64,000 nt of DNA from Rhodospirillales bacterium (GCA_021775095.1 JAJFII010000103.1:62001-126000), one strand, 5' to 3'. Positions 9,389-18,202 are shown, counted from the stretch's first letter. The notes: a model not told the origin generated them from the sequence alone. Translations and numbers: made by a program.

Positions 9389-10177
9389 CTATTCCGACGG
9401 TGACCAGGTGGATTCCTTGCGCGACAGGTTCATTCGATACTGATATCGATCCGGCCGGTACAGTCCGGTAATAAATTCGACCGGTTGATTATTTTGGTCG
9501 TAGACAATACGCCGGATGCGCAGCAGGGGCGCGCCGATATCGATCTTTAACAAAGGTGCCACATTGGCGTCGGCCAATGTGGCGGTTAAGGTTTGTTCGG
9601 CCCGCGAAACAACAACGCCACCACGTTCCAGCAGCGTCAACAAAGGCGTTGTTGCCAAATCCTTTCGTGTATAGGTCCGGGCCACGGGTTCGGGAACAAA
9701 TGTTATGAGATGGGAAAAGGCTTCGCCTTCATGGGAGCGAACCCGCACCGCCCGCTGAACCTTTTCTGTTGGATCGCAAGCCAGCGCCTGAACGGTCTGC
9801 CCCGTTGGCAGGACGTATTCGAACGCCAACAATGAGACCTCCGTTTCGAGCCCCATTGCCATAATATTTTCAAGCATGCCCTCGATATTTGCGCGTTGTG
9901 GCGCAGTTGGGCTGCTATGAATAACTCGGGTGCCGCGGCCCCGCTCGCGTACAACCAGTCCGTCTTCGGCCAATTCATTGAGGGCCCGTTTTGAGGTGAT
10001 ACGGGATACACCAAAGGCCCGTGCTGTTTGATCTTCGCTTGGTAAAAAATCACCATCAGCAAACTCCTGATCAATTATTTTATTGCGCAATACCAAATAA
10101 ATCTGATGATAAAGCGGGGTCGGGAGTTTGTCGTCAATCTTTGCCAGACCACCGAAATTCGAATATCCTGATGCCAC
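9389..10177 (-). CDS. GntR-family regulator, HutC/UTRA subclass
   Basis: A protein of 262 residues. The N-terminal winged helix-turn-helix (PLYHQIYLVLRNKIIDQEF, then LPSEDQTARAFGVSRITSKRALNELAEDGLV and a RGRGTRV wing) is the GntR DNA-binding domain. The remaining ~165 residues, with the ending PLLRIRRIVYDQNNQPVEF, match the UTRA ligand-binding domain of HutC-type repressors, which sense small effectors such as urocanate or sugar phosphates. It is placed between the leftward operon and the other pathway genes. One copy of a shared 20-bp inverted repeat lies 24 bp upstream of its start, so it probably autoregulates. The effector is likely a pathway intermediate. Confidence 0.93.
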   Translation of the reverse strand: MASGYSNFGGLAKIDDKLPTPLYHQIYLVLRNKIIDQEFADGDFLPSEDQTARAFGVSRITSKRALNELAEDGLVVRERGRGTRVIHSSPTAPQRANIEGMLENIMAMGLETEVSLLAFEYVLPTGQTVQALACDPTEKVQRAVRVRSHEGEAFSHLITFVPEPVARTYTRKDLATTPLLTLLERGGVVVSRAEQTLTATLADANVAPLLKIDIGAPLLRIRRIVYDQNNQPVEFITGLYRPDRYQYRMNLSRKESTWSPSE

Positions 10178-10200
10178 GTTTACTTTCTTTCAGCCGCTTT

Positions 10201-10220
10201 TTGATATAGCGATATACCAT
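10201..10220. promoter_or_regulatory. GntR operator site 2 (gntR autoregulation)
   Basis: TTGATATAGCGATATACCAT, an inverted repeat of GATATA and TATACC around GCGA with one arm mismatch. It lies 24-43 bp upstream of the gntR start and is followed by a second TATACCAT half-site at about 10225-10232, suggesting room for more than one dimer. It shares the consensus WTGRTATAGNRAYATAYCAT with sites 1 and 3. Confidence 0.72.
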
Positions 10221-10512
10221 TATTATACCATTTCGAACTAAATGTATCTTTCTTAGTTCAGTTAACGGCGGGCCTTCGAGGGGACGGCAAAATCCAGATA
10301 TCAATTCGTTCCCGAAAGCTGCGCGCATTTTGACGCGTGAGCAACGGCGGTGAAACCACGGTCTTCTGTTTTGCAACCCGCTCCGGGCAAGGGCACAACC
10401 CAGAACCCATTGCGGGAATCGGATTTATAGATCGATTTCCTATAATTGGCGGTAAACTGGTGAGCCCGCAGGTCTGGTATAAGGGTAAATACATAATTTT
10501 TTGGAGGAACCG

Positions 10513-10896
10513 ATGACACGCCAACAGATGATTGACCTGGTAAATAAATATTTCGCGGCGGTCGATGGAGAGGACATCGATACGATCAGACAAACCTTGA
10601 CCCCCGATTGTGTTTTCACGGTTGAAACCCATGGTGTCGAGCTTCGCAATTATCAACAGATCGAAGGCATGTTCGAACGACTTTGGGCCAGCCATGCGGC
10701 CGTCAAACACCAGAATTTTGTCTATGTTCCCGACCCGGATGAGGACCGCATAGCGACGCGATTCCAGGTTGTTAACACCCACCCTGACGGGCAGTTGGTC
10801 TACAAATCGAATTGTAATTTTTTCGAGGTTAAAGACGGTCGGTTCTGTCGTGTCGCCGTTTATATGGCCGGGCCGAATACGCTGGATAAAAAGTAG
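10513..10896 (+). CDS. SnoaL/NTF2-like small protein
   Basis: A protein of 127 residues with the cone-shaped NTF2/SnoaL-like layout: an N-terminal helix (MIDLVNKYFAAVDGED), a TPDCVFTVETHG strand, a second helix region (IEGMFERLWASH) and three C-terminal strands ending FEVKDGRFCRVAVYMAGP. Members are small isomerases, hydratases, dehydratases or binding proteins with a hydrophobic pocket. The start at 10513 is chosen because GGAGGA lies 5 nt upstream. It stands alone, transcribed away from gntR. A TGGTATA half-site at about 10481 resembles half of the GntR operator. The role in the pathway is unknown. Confidence 0.82.
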   Translation: MTRQQMIDLVNKYFAAVDGEDIDTIRQTLTPDCVFTVETHGVELRNYQQIEGMFERLWASHAAVKHQNFVYVPDPDEDRIATRFQVVNTHPDGQLVYKSNCNFFEVKDGRFCRVAVYMAGPNTLDKK

Positions 10897-10978
10897 GTGT
10901 CAACGCATGGATCAAAGACAATCGAAAAGGCTCCGAAATGAGACCTTGATCGAGACGGATACTCAGAGCCTGTGGTCC

Positions 10979-11743
10979 CTAATGATTAAATCTATCTGCT
11001 GCATCGAGCATCGCCCGCACGACAGGATCCTTTGGTGCCGGTGGTGAGGGATATGCCCTGCGGCTATGGCTTAATCCTAATCCCAAAACCGATTCGGCCA
11101 ATTTATAGGTAAGAGGCCCGGGATTGATCACCGGCACGGAAAGTCGTTCCGTCAGATAGCCGTGTGCCTGATGCATGGTTGTTGATCCCAACAGGATCAC
11201 ATCCGCACCATCTTCTTCAATACAGCGCGTAGCCGCATCGAAGAGCAGAGGAAAAATATCTTCTTCTTTGCCGCCCAGTAAACCCTGGTTATCGGGTGCC
11301 ACGTCGATCGCCCGGATAGACGCACACTGGCGGCTGAGATTCAAATCCTTCAGGGTTTTTGTATATAAATGATCCCAGTGGCTCCACATGGAAACGATCG
11401 AGAACCGGTCGCCGAGCATCAACGCGGTCAACATCGATACGCGGCCCGGGCCGATGACTGGAATATCGAGAACTGAACGCAGGGCGGCAACGCCCGAATC
11501 ACTCATGGTATCAACACAGACCGCATCAAAACCCCGGTCCGCAGCCGAAATCCCGGCTTCCATAATACCCACATCGGCCAGCACCATATCGTATTGACTG
11601 ACGTAGTTTTTCGGTGCCATGCGTACCGATTCAAACTCAAAGGAAATGCCGGGGCCCAGTTCAACGGCGTTTACCTGATCGCGTCGTTGATCACGGTTTT
11701 CTTCGCTCATCGGAAATGGAACAATTACCAGAACCTTGGACAT
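10979..11743 (-). CDS. Asp/Glu/hydantoin racemase-fold protein without the two catalytic cysteines
   Basis: A protein of 254 residues of the Asp/Glu racemase superfamily (hydantoin racemase, maleate isomerase, arylmalonate decarboxylase). The start at 11743 has GGAGGT 4-5 nt upstream. The first catalytic loop reads VDTMSDSG where hydantoin racemases have x-C-x-x-D-P-G, so Thr79 takes the Cys place (Cys76 lies three residues earlier, in the strand). The second loop reads ILLGSTTM, with Ser187 in place of Cys. Losing both bases argues against ordinary racemisation and for a changed chemistry, or a binding role. Being next to hydantoinase genes suggests a linked substrate. It is divergent from the SDR gene. 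Confidence 0.88.
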   Translation of the reverse strand: MSKVLVIVPFPMSEENRDQRRDQVNAVELGPGISFEFESVRMAPKNYVSQYDMVLADVGIMEAGISAADRGFDAVCVDTMSDSGVAALRSVLDIPVIGPGRVSMLTALMLGDRFSIVSMWSHWDHLYTKTLKDLNLSRQCASIRAIDVAPDNQGLLGGKEEDIFPLLFDAATRCIEEDGADVILLGSTTMHQAHGYLTERLSVPVINPGPLTYKLAESVLGLGLSHSRRAYPSPPAPKDPVVRAMLDAADRFNH

Positions 11744-11816
11744 CGAGACCTCCAACACGTAAATTACACTTATATATATGGGAACAACTATCGTCTGAAA
11801 GCCAGGGAATTTCCAC

Positions 11817-12557
11817 ATGATAAAAATCGACGGGTATCGTCTTTTTATAACCGGTGCCGGATCGGGGATTGGCCTTGCGACGGCCGCTCTCGCCCAATCC
11901 TTAGGTGCCTCGGTCGCGGGCACGGTTCGAGGTTCAGATCAAAGACATGCACTGGAAAAATTTGCCGCGCGCCAATTGATATTTGACATCGACGTGACCG
12001 ACAGTGAAGCGCTTGATCAGGCGATTGACGCGACAATTACCGATCTTGGCGGGCTCGACGGAGCCGTCGCCAGTGCGGGAATTATAAAATTATTTCAGTC
12101 GACGGAAACCACCGATGATGTCTGGAGCGATGTCATCGGCGTCAACCTGAGCGGATGTTTTTATCTGGCTCGCGCCGCTGCACGTCATATGAAACCCAAC
12201 AAAACGGGTTCCATTGTTCTGATATCAAGCCAGATCGGTTTGACGGGTCATCCCCGTGCCGCCGCTTATGCAGCGTCAAAATCCGGGATCAATGGATTGA
12301 CCAAAACAATGGCCCTGGAGCTCGGCCCGGACAACGTCCGTGTCAATGCCGTCGGCCCGGGACCGATCAACACGGATATGACAGCGGAAACCCGGTCGAT
12401 ACCGGAACGTCGGGATTTTTTGTTGCAGGGTATTCCCATGGGCCGATTTGGTGAGCCGGAAGAAATTGCCAACGTCATTTTATTTTTGTTATCAAACGCC
12501 GCATCCTATGTTACGGGTCAGATATTGTGTGCAGACGGCGGCTATACGGCAAAGTAG
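11817..12557 (+). CDS. short-chain dehydrogenase/reductase (SDR)
   Basis: A protein of 246 residues and a classical SDR. It has the NAD(P)-binding motif TGAGSGIGLATA at residues 10-21, ASAGI after strand 4, catalytic Ser in VLISSQIG, the YAASKSG (Tyr-x-x-x-Lys) pair and the C-terminal CADGGYTAK. It resembles FabG-like 3-oxoacyl or sugar/alcohol dehydrogenases of about 250 residues, cytosolic and tetrameric. It is transcribed rightwards from a 73-bp gap shared with the racemase-fold gene and ends 3 bp from the end of convergent livF. Substrate unknown; an alcohol or ketone step of the surrounding pathway is likely. Confidence 0.92.
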   Translation: MIKIDGYRLFITGAGSGIGLATAALAQSLGASVAGTVRGSDQRHALEKFAARQLIFDIDVTDSEALDQAIDATITDLGGLDGAVASAGIIKLFQSTETTDDVWSDVIGVNLSGCFYLARAAARHMKPNKTGSIVLISSQIGLTGHPRAAAYAASKSGINGLTKTMALELGPDNVRVNAVGPGPINTDMTAETRSIPERRDFLLQGIPMGRFGEPEEIANVILFLLSNAASYVTGQILCADGGYTAK

Positions 12558-12560
12558 ATT

Positions 12561-13271
12561 TTAAATGCCCAGATAGGATTTTTTAAGCTGTGCATCGTCG
12601 ATCAGTTCACTGGCTGGCCCTGACAAAGCGATTTCACCGTTTTCCAATACGTAAGCCCGGTCGGCGACGGCCAAGGACTGTACGACATTCTGTTCAACCA
12701 AGACGATGGCTAACCCGTCGTTGTTGATTTTTTTTATCAATGTAAACATCTGCTCGACAAGCAGCGGCGATAACCCGAGCGACGGTTCGTCCAATATCAG
12801 CAACCGGGGTTCGGCCATCAAACCGCGGCCGATGGCGACCATCTGCTGCTCGCCACCCGATAATGTACCGGCCAGCTGTTTCAGTCGCGCGCTTAGACGC
12901 GGGAAGATTTCCAGGATGTGTTCAATGTTTTTCGCGCGGTTGCCCTTGCCCCGGCGATAACTTCCCATCTCGAGATTTTCCAGGACGGACAGGTTTGGAA
13001 ATACCCGTCGGCCCTCGGGGACCTGGACCAGACCCATTTCAACGATCCGTTCCGAAGCCATGCCGGATATTTCCTGGCCTTCAAATTGAATGGAACCGGC
13101 GAACGGTTTGTATAATCCGCTAATGGTATTGTTGAGCGTTGATTTTCCTGCACCATTGCTGCCAAGAACAGCGACGATTTCGCCGGAATTTACGTTGAGA
13201 TCAATACCGCGTAAAACCTGGACCAGGCCGTAACCGGCCTCAAGGGATTTCACTTCAAGCACCGGCGGCAA
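12561..13271 (-). CDS. livF: branched-chain-type ABC importer ATPase LivF
   Basis: A protein of 236 residues and a complete ABC ATPase. Walker A is GSNGAGKST, the signature LSGGEQQMVAIGRGL and Walker B RLLILDEPSLGL. The length and the ending LKKSYLGI match LivF, one of two ATPases of the hydrophobic/branched-chain amino-acid importer family, which also carries urea, amides and aromatic compounds. It overlaps the livG end by 17 bp, with no separate promoter. It is the last gene of the leftward importer operon. Confidence 0.94.
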   Translation of the reverse strand: MPPVLEVKSLEAGYGLVQVLRGIDLNVNSGEIVAVLGSNGAGKSTLNNTISGLYKPFAGSIQFEGQEISGMASERIVEMGLVQVPEGRRVFPNLSVLENLEMGSYRRGKGNRAKNIEHILEIFPRLSARLKQLAGTLSGGEQQMVAIGRGLMAEPRLLILDEPSLGLSPLLVEQMFTLIKKINNDGLAIVLVEQNVVQSLAVADRAYVLENGEIALSGPASELIDDAQLKKSYLGI

Positions 13272-14001
13272 CCTCCCCGGTCATGCGTTCGGCCGCCCCG
13301 TGGCCTAAATAGGCCTCGATGACATTGCTGTCGGATGCGATTTTGGTCGGTGTGCCCGCGGCAATCAAAACACCATCATTTAAAACATAGGCAAAATCAG
13401 ACAGGTTCATAACGGCTTTCATAACATGCTCAATCAAAAAAATCGTCACACCAGAATCCCGAATGCCTTTGATGACTGTGACGATTTCGTCTATTTCCGT
13501 CGGATTAAGACCGGCCATAACTTCGTCAAGCAAAAGCAATTTTGGTCCCGTTGCCAGGGCACGGGCTAGTTCCAGGCGTTTGCGTCCGGCAACCGTCAAA
13601 CCTTCGGCGGCTTGATCCAGCAAGGCTTTCATGCCCACTTGCTCGGCCACGGCACGGGCGCGTTCTTCGGCCGCCTGGCGATTGGCAGTGCGGTGATAGG
13701 CGCCAACCATTATGTTTTCGAGGGTACTCAAGGTGGCGAACGGCTGGGTAACCTGAAAAGTGCGGACGACGCCCCGATCACAAATCCTGTGCGGCTTGAA
13801 GCCGGTTATATTTTGCTTCTCGAAGGTCACTGACCCGGCGTCCGGCGCGACGAACCCGGCGACCATTGCGAAGGTTGTTGTTTTGCCGGCCCCGTTTGGC
13901 CCGATGAGCGAGACGATTTGTCCCTCATCAACAGACAAATCCACAGTGTTGACGGCAGCCACGCCGCCAAAGGATTTACACAGGCCTTTTACCTCAAGCA
14001 T
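13255..14001 (-). CDS. livG: branched-chain-type ABC importer ATPase LivG
   Basis: A protein of 248 residues. Walker A GPNGAGKTT, Walker B LLLLDEVMAGL, and an H-loop in FLIEHVMKAVM identify an active ATPase of the LivG type. The signature loop is LTVAGRKRLELARAL rather than the canonical LSGGQ, a variant seen in this LivG branch. The start at 14001 overlaps the livM stop by 8 bp. It works with LivF on the cytoplasmic face of the LivHM channel. Confidence 0.94.
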   Translation of the reverse strand: MLEVKGLCKSFGGVAAVNTVDLSVDEGQIVSLIGPNGAGKTTTFAMVAGFVAPDAGSVTFEKQNITGFKPHRICDRGVVRTFQVTQPFATLSTLENIMVGAYHRTANRQAAEERARAVAEQVGMKALLDQAAEGLTVAGRKRLELARALATGPKLLLLDEVMAGLNPTEIDEIVTVIKGIRDSGVTIFLIEHVMKAVMNLSDFAYVLNDGVLIAAGTPTKIASDSNVIEAYLGHGAAERMTGEVAAGA

Positions 14002-14968
14002 CGGATTTGCCCCCGGTTTGCTTTTTTTGAGACTTAAAAAGACCGATCAGGCCGTTTGGCAAAAACCCAATGATCGCCACCAGAATTACGCCATAAACAA
14101 TCAGGCTCAGGCCTGGCGTGTCGATGAAGTGGCGTGCCACTTCGTTCACCGTATGCAATACAAAGGAGCCGATCAAGGGACCAAATACCGTTCCCATTCC
14201 GCCAACGATTGTGACCAGCAACATTTCAACTGACATGCCAATTGAATAGGCAATCGGTGGGTCTATGTAGAGGTATTTTTGCGCATAAAAGGTTCCTGCG
14301 GCACCCCCCATGGCACCGGTAATCATGATCGCATAAATTTTGCACCGGAATGCATTGACGCCCAAAGCCTCTGCGGCATCTTCATTTTCGCGGATCGCGA
14401 TCAGGTAGGCGCCAAACCGCGAGCGCTCCAACCAAAAGGCGATGGCCAAAGATATGATCACCATGACTAACGCCATGTAATAATAACCGGCCGGGTCGGT
14501 GAATTGTAAATTTTTGATGCCCGGCGCATGTTCGATAAAAATGCCGACGCCGCCGCCGGTGAACTCAACGGAATTTGCAATAACGCGAAAGACTTCGGAA
14601 AAAGCCAGCGTGATCAAGGCAAAATAGGAGCCGCGCAAACCATACCTGAAACTAATAAAGCCAATGAATAACCCGGCCAGCGCCCCTGCGGCGATGGCGG
14701 CAAAAATGCCGATCCACGGATCAATGCCAAACGTTGTCAACAGGATCGATGACGCGTAGGCGCCAGTGCCAAAAAAGATCACGCCGCCAAAAGAAAACTG
14801 GCCCGCATAACCACCGAGAATATTCCATGACTGCCCCAAAAAGGCGGAGAATAAAATCAGCGACAAAATATCGATGTAAAATTTGTTTGCGACGAAGACC
14901 GGCACAAACAAACTGACGATGATACCGATCATCACCAGGATCCCTGTACGGCTCTTCAGGAGGCTCAT
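13994..14968 (-). CDS. livM: branched-chain-type ABC importer permease LivM
   Basis: A protein of 324 residues with the start at 14968 (MSLLKSRTGILVMIG), which overlaps the livH stop in an ATGA. The frame stays open farther upstream but that stretch lies inside livH. There are around eight to nine hydrophobic segments, and the LivM-typical GYAGQFSFGGVIFFGTGAYA and the EAA-like AIRENEDAAEALGVN cytoplasmic loop that docks on the ATPase. The pore pairs with LivH. Length and motif positions are normal. Its substrate is defined by the binding protein at 15940-17178. Confidence 0.94.
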   Translation of the reverse strand: MSLLKSRTGILVMIGIIVSLFVPVFVANKFYIDILSLILFSAFLGQSWNILGGYAGQFSFGGVIFFGTGAYASSILLTTFGIDPWIGIFAAIAAGALAGLFIGFISFRYGLRGSYFALITLAFSEVFRVIANSVEFTGGGVGIFIEHAPGIKNLQFTDPAGYYYMALVMVIISLAIAFWLERSRFGAYLIAIRENEDAAEALGVNAFRCKIYAIMITGAMGGAAGTFYAQKYLYIDPPIAYSIGMSVEMLLVTIVGGMGTVFGPLIGSFVLHTVNEVARHFIDTPGLSLIVYGVILVAIIGFLPNGLIGLFKSQKKQTGGKSDA

Positions 14969-15843
14969 TGTTTTGCGCCAAACAGCCCGGTTGGACGGAA
15001 CACCAGGATCAGGATAAAGATCAGGGAAATACCGATCTGACCGAGGCTCTCGCCCAGGAACAATCCGCCAAGGGATTCGGTTATTCCAATAATAAATCCA
15101 CCGACCAAGGCGCCGACAATGCTCCCCATGCCGCCGAGGACGACGATGGTGAAGGCGACGATAACAAAAATATTTCCCGTATAGGGGTCGACATAAAACG
15201 ACGGCAACAACAAACAGCCGGCCGCGCCCAAACAGGCGATACCGATGCCATAGGTGATGGCATAAATATTCTCGACATTTATTCCGACCAGGCGCGCCCC
15301 CTGGCGTTCCTTGGCAACAGCCCGGATTGCCTTGCCCAAATCCGTCGTCGCCATAAGCCACCACAGCATCAGGCAGATCACAAGAGAGGCGACAAAGGAA
15401 ATCACCTTGGGGTAAGACAAATACACAAACCCCAAATCGAAGGAGTCATAACTGTAGGACAGGCTAATGGTTTGTTGGTCGGCGGTAAAAAAGAACTGGG
15501 CGGCATTTTCGAAAATGATCGATAAACCCAAAGTAATCAGCAGAATATTTTGGTCCTTACCGTGCGATAACTTGCCAATTCCCCAGCGGTACAGGGCGTA
15601 TCCAAAAATATAACTGCCTGGAATAACAATAATCAGCGCCAAATAGGGATCAATGCCAGCGAACTTAAAAAGATAAAACGTCGCATAGAGCGCCAGCATT
15701 AACATGGCACCATGGGCAAAATTAATGATATGCAAAACACCGTAAATAAGCGTCAGGCCGAGAGCAACCAGCGCATAGATCGCACCAAACATCAAACCGT
15801 TCAGGACGGCGGCCGGCATCATTGATATATTCATTGCAAGCAT
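14965..15843 (-). CDS. livH: branched-chain-type ABC importer permease LivH
   Basis: About 292 residues from the ATG at 15843, or 289 from the ATG at 15834. The frame upstream is open but has no good ribosome site. Family landmarks are GLMFGAIYALVALGLTLIYGV..INFAHGAMLMLALY near the N-terminus and the docking loop GKAIRAVAKERQGARLVGIN. It has about eight hydrophobic helices. LivH and LivM form the inner-membrane pore. About 96 bp separate it from the binding-protein gene, the usual place for a processing site or promoter in such operons. Confidence 0.93.
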   Translation of the reverse strand: MLAMNISMMPAAVLNGLMFGAIYALVALGLTLIYGVLHIINFAHGAMLMLALYATFYLFKFAGIDPYLALIIVIPGSYIFGYALYRWGIGKLSHGKDQNILLITLGLSIIFENAAQFFFTADQQTISLSYSYDSFDLGFVYLSYPKVISFVASLVICLMLWWLMATTDLGKAIRAVAKERQGARLVGINVENIYAITYGIGIACLGAAGCLLLPSFYVDPYTGNIFVIVAFTIVVLGGMGSIVGALVGGFIIGITESLGGLFLGESLGQIGISLIFILILVFRPTGLFGAKQ

Positions 15844-15939
15844 AAACGGGGTCCGGTCATATCCTGAGCACAGGGAATAGGTACGGGCGCGGTCCCAATC
15901 AGGAACCACGCCCGTTTATCATCTTGAACGCACGACCCT

Positions 15940-17178
15940 TTAGGCTTTTGACCGCGGGAAGACAGCTTTTGCGGAGGCGTATTCGGCAGGTGAGATGATT
16001 TGCACGTCACCTTTTTGCGCCTGAATTGCGACAGCGCGGGAGCCGATATTCTGGCCGTCATACATCTTTGTCGGGCCATAGGGCATGAACATGGGATCCA
16101 GGGTGCTGTTTTTCAGAGCTTCGTTCACCGCTGCAGGATCGGTTGAGCCAGCGCGCTCGAAACCATCGGCCAGGAAAGCGATGGAGAGGTAGGCCAGATA
16201 AACCTCAAAGGTGAAGAATTTGCCATCGGCTTCGACACGTTTGCGAAGCGCCCGACCGGCGCTCGACTTTGGATCGTACCAGTGGTTCACATCGATCATA
16301 TTCTCGGCAATCTGCGGCAGGTCTTTGACGAACTTGAAATTAAATCCACCGCCAAGCACGGAATAACTGGCCGCAAAGTCAACTTTTTGCTGACGCAGGG
16401 TGCGGGCCAGCAGGACATATTCACCCGGATAGTTAATCGGCATGACGATATCGGCTTTCATCGCTTTAATGCGCAAAGCGATGTTGTCAAAGTTACGCGT
16501 CGGGTTGGCGTGTTTGATCGTCTCAAGCACTTCGAACCCTTGCTCGCTGAGGTATTTGTTCATGAGCTTGGCTGTGCCTGTGCCAAATTCTGATTCTTCA
16601 TGAACAATCGCAACGGTTTTCGCAGGAGAACCCGCCGCCTTATTAATTGCGCCCAGATTGGTCGCGGCAGCCGAAGCGATCCGACCGTAGCCGTCGGCCA
16701 TGCGGAACACATTTTTTAAGCCGCGTTGCACCAACTTATCGGATACACCAACATCAATGGAGAACGGTATGTTATATTTCGCCGCAGCGGCCGAAGCCGC
16801 CAATCCGACGGCGCTTTGATAACAGCCTGAAATTGCATGAACGCCTGCTTCATGCATTTTTTCGACTTCGGCCGCGCCAATTTGTGGCTTGGTTTGGGAA
16901 TCACCCAATAAGGCTTCGATCTGGGCACCGGCCAATGATTTGATGCCGCCCGCTTTATTGATGTCGCCAATCGCCAACTGAGCGCCATAACGCAACTGCC
17001 CGCCCGGATAGGCCAGGAACCCCGTCGCTGGATGAATGAGGCCAATTTTTACGTTTTCAGCGGCTTTTGCAATATGCGGAAAACCGAAGTTACTTGCGGC
17101 CAGGGCGGCGGCGCTGGCGGCTGTGCCGGCGACAAAGGTGCGGCGTGATACGCCGGATTTCAGTATTTTCTTGGTCAT
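15940..17178 (-). CDS. ABC importer periplasmic substrate-binding protein, LivK/Leu-Ile-Val type
   Basis: A protein of 412 residues. The N-terminus is a twin-arginine-type export signal, SRRTFVAGTAASAAALAAS, ending near HIAKAAE, so it may be exported folded. The mature part matches type I periplasmic binding proteins for amino acids, amides and urea: KIGLIHPATGFLAYPGG at the start, and a central hinge region around YQSAVGLAASAAAAKYNIP. It is the first gene of livKHMGF and starts 137 bp after the PhyH stop, so it could also be read from the GntR-controlled promoter upstream of phyH. The ligand is unknown; the context suggests a cyclic amide, amino acid or urea-like compound. Confidence 0.92.
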   Translation of the reverse strand: MTKKILKSGVSRRTFVAGTAASAAALAASNFGFPHIAKAAENVKIGLIHPATGFLAYPGGQLRYGAQLAIGDINKAGGIKSLAGAQIEALLGDSQTKPQIGAAEVEKMHEAGVHAISGCYQSAVGLAASAAAAKYNIPFSIDVGVSDKLVQRGLKNVFRMADGYGRIASAAATNLGAINKAAGSPAKTVAIVHEESEFGTGTAKLMNKYLSEQGFEVLETIKHANPTRNFDNIALRIKAMKADIVMPINYPGEYVLLARTLRQQKVDFAASYSVLGGGFNFKFVKDLPQIAENMIDVNHWYDPKSSAGRALRKRVEADGKFFTFEVYLAYLSIAFLADGFERAGSTDPAAVNEALKNSTLDPMFMPYGPTKMYDGQNIGSRAVAIQAQKGDVQIISPAEYASAKAVFPRSKA

Positions 17179-17315
17179 GATATTTTCTCCCTATAATTAT
17201 TCTATTTTTCTACTGATTTTGATAAGCTTGTGGAAACCTCCGCAAGCCCGCTCAATAAGCCTAGCACAACTCGATCTGGTGCCAGCTCACTAATTCGAAT
17301 AGGCCTCGACCCCCT

Positions 17316-18155
17316 TCATGCCGACGCCGCGTCGGCGATCATCGCGCCTGAATCCTGGCGCGCTCTGAACAATCCAACGGAATGCGCATGGGCCGCAATG
17401 GCCTGATCACTCATTTCTGTCTCGAGACGTTTTTCCTCGCCAAATATACCGGCTTGGGCGCGGCCGCGAACCAATAGGGCCGTGGCTTTCGGTTGGCCCG
17501 TTTGGATAACAGATGCGGGAATATAACTGATGCCAAATCCAATGCGTCGGTCCTTTCCGGAATTGCCCTTCGAGCAATGAATAAGATCCGTGTGGTGCAA
17601 CGACATTTCGCCGGGTTTCAGTTGCACGGGTGTTCCTGGCTCCTGGTCAAATGTGTTTCGAATTCCCTGTCCGCGTTTGATCATATTCCATTCGCCGGTG
17701 TCGTCGGTATGTTCAAAATCGCCCCATTTATGGCTTCCGGGCAGGACATGCACGCAGCCGCTTTCGACGTTGGCTTCCGACAAGGCCACCCAGGCCGTTA
17801 CGTGCAAATGCGGCTCAAGGCCGAAATATTTGCCGTCCTGATGCCACAATACGTAACTCGGTGTTGCCGGCTCTTTGATCCAAGTGGTCGAATGATAAAC
17901 CAGAATGTCCGGCCCGATAAGATCTTCAACCGCATCCAGGATCAGTGGATGATGTGCCAACGTGTCGGCCCAGTTATAGAGCAGGTAGGATTTGGATTTC
18001 TCGGGAAAATCAATGGGGTGACCAGCGTCAGCCTCATGTCCTTCGAGCTCGGCGCGCAGTTGGCGAACCTCTTCGGTGCTCAGCACAGAAACAGGCGAAA
18101 CGTATCCCTGTTCCTTGTAATCTCGGACTTGAGCCCCTGACAGACGCTTTGGCAT
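17316..18155 (-). CDS. phytanoyl-CoA dioxygenase-like Fe(II)/2-oxoglutarate oxygenase
   Basis: A protein of 279 residues of the PhyH family. The first two iron ligands are in LWHQDGKYFG (H105, D107), and the third His is probably in DLIHCSKGNSG with a 2-oxoglutarate-binding Arg in KDRRIGFG. The start at 18155 has GAAGGA about 8 nt upstream and avoids an upstream, implausible hydrophobic extension. These cytosolic enzymes hydroxylate unactivated C-H bonds and couple this to succinate and CO2. It is just upstream of the importer operon and has a GntR operator 28 bp upstream of its start. It could activate the imported compound before ring opening. Confidence 0.9.
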   Translation of the reverse strand: MPKRLSGAQVRDYKEQGYVSPVSVLSTEEVRQLRAELEGHEADAGHPIDFPEKSKSYLLYNWADTLAHHPLILDAVEDLIGPDILVYHSTTWIKEPATPSYVLWHQDGKYFGLEPHLHVTAWVALSEANVESGCVHVLPGSHKWGDFEHTDDTGEWNMIKRGQGIRNTFDQEPGTPVQLKPGEMSLHHTDLIHCSKGNSGKDRRIGFGISYIPASVIQTGQPKATALLVRGRAQAGIFGEEKRLETEMSDQAIAAHAHSVGLFRARQDSGAMIADAASA

Positions 18156-18182
18156 AGCCAATCCTTCGCCACTTGATCTCAA

Positions 18183-18202
18183 TTGGTATAGTGACATATC
18201 AT
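18183..18202. promoter_or_regulatory. GntR operator site 3 (phyH/liv and divergent deacetylases)
   Basis: TTGGTATAGTGACATATCAT lies 28-47 bp upstream of phyH and 66-85 bp upstream of the divergent deacetylase gene. It shares 14 invariant positions with sites 1 and 2, giving WTGRTATAGNRAYATAYCAT. Its arms GGTATA and CATATC are a slightly weaker inverted repeat. TGGTATA-type half-sites are typical of HutC-class GntR proteins. Confidence 0.7.

Noticed and set aside
10474-10500. TGGTATAAGGGTAAATACA before the NTF2-like gene as a full GntR operator
   Set aside because: Only one half-site matches; kept as a weak possibility in the gene entry, not listed as a site.
11761-11783. AT-rich CTTATATATATGGG between the racemase-fold and SDR genes as a fourth GntR site
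   Set aside because: It lacks the TGRTATAG core and symmetric arms of the three matched sites; better explained as a promoter -10 region.
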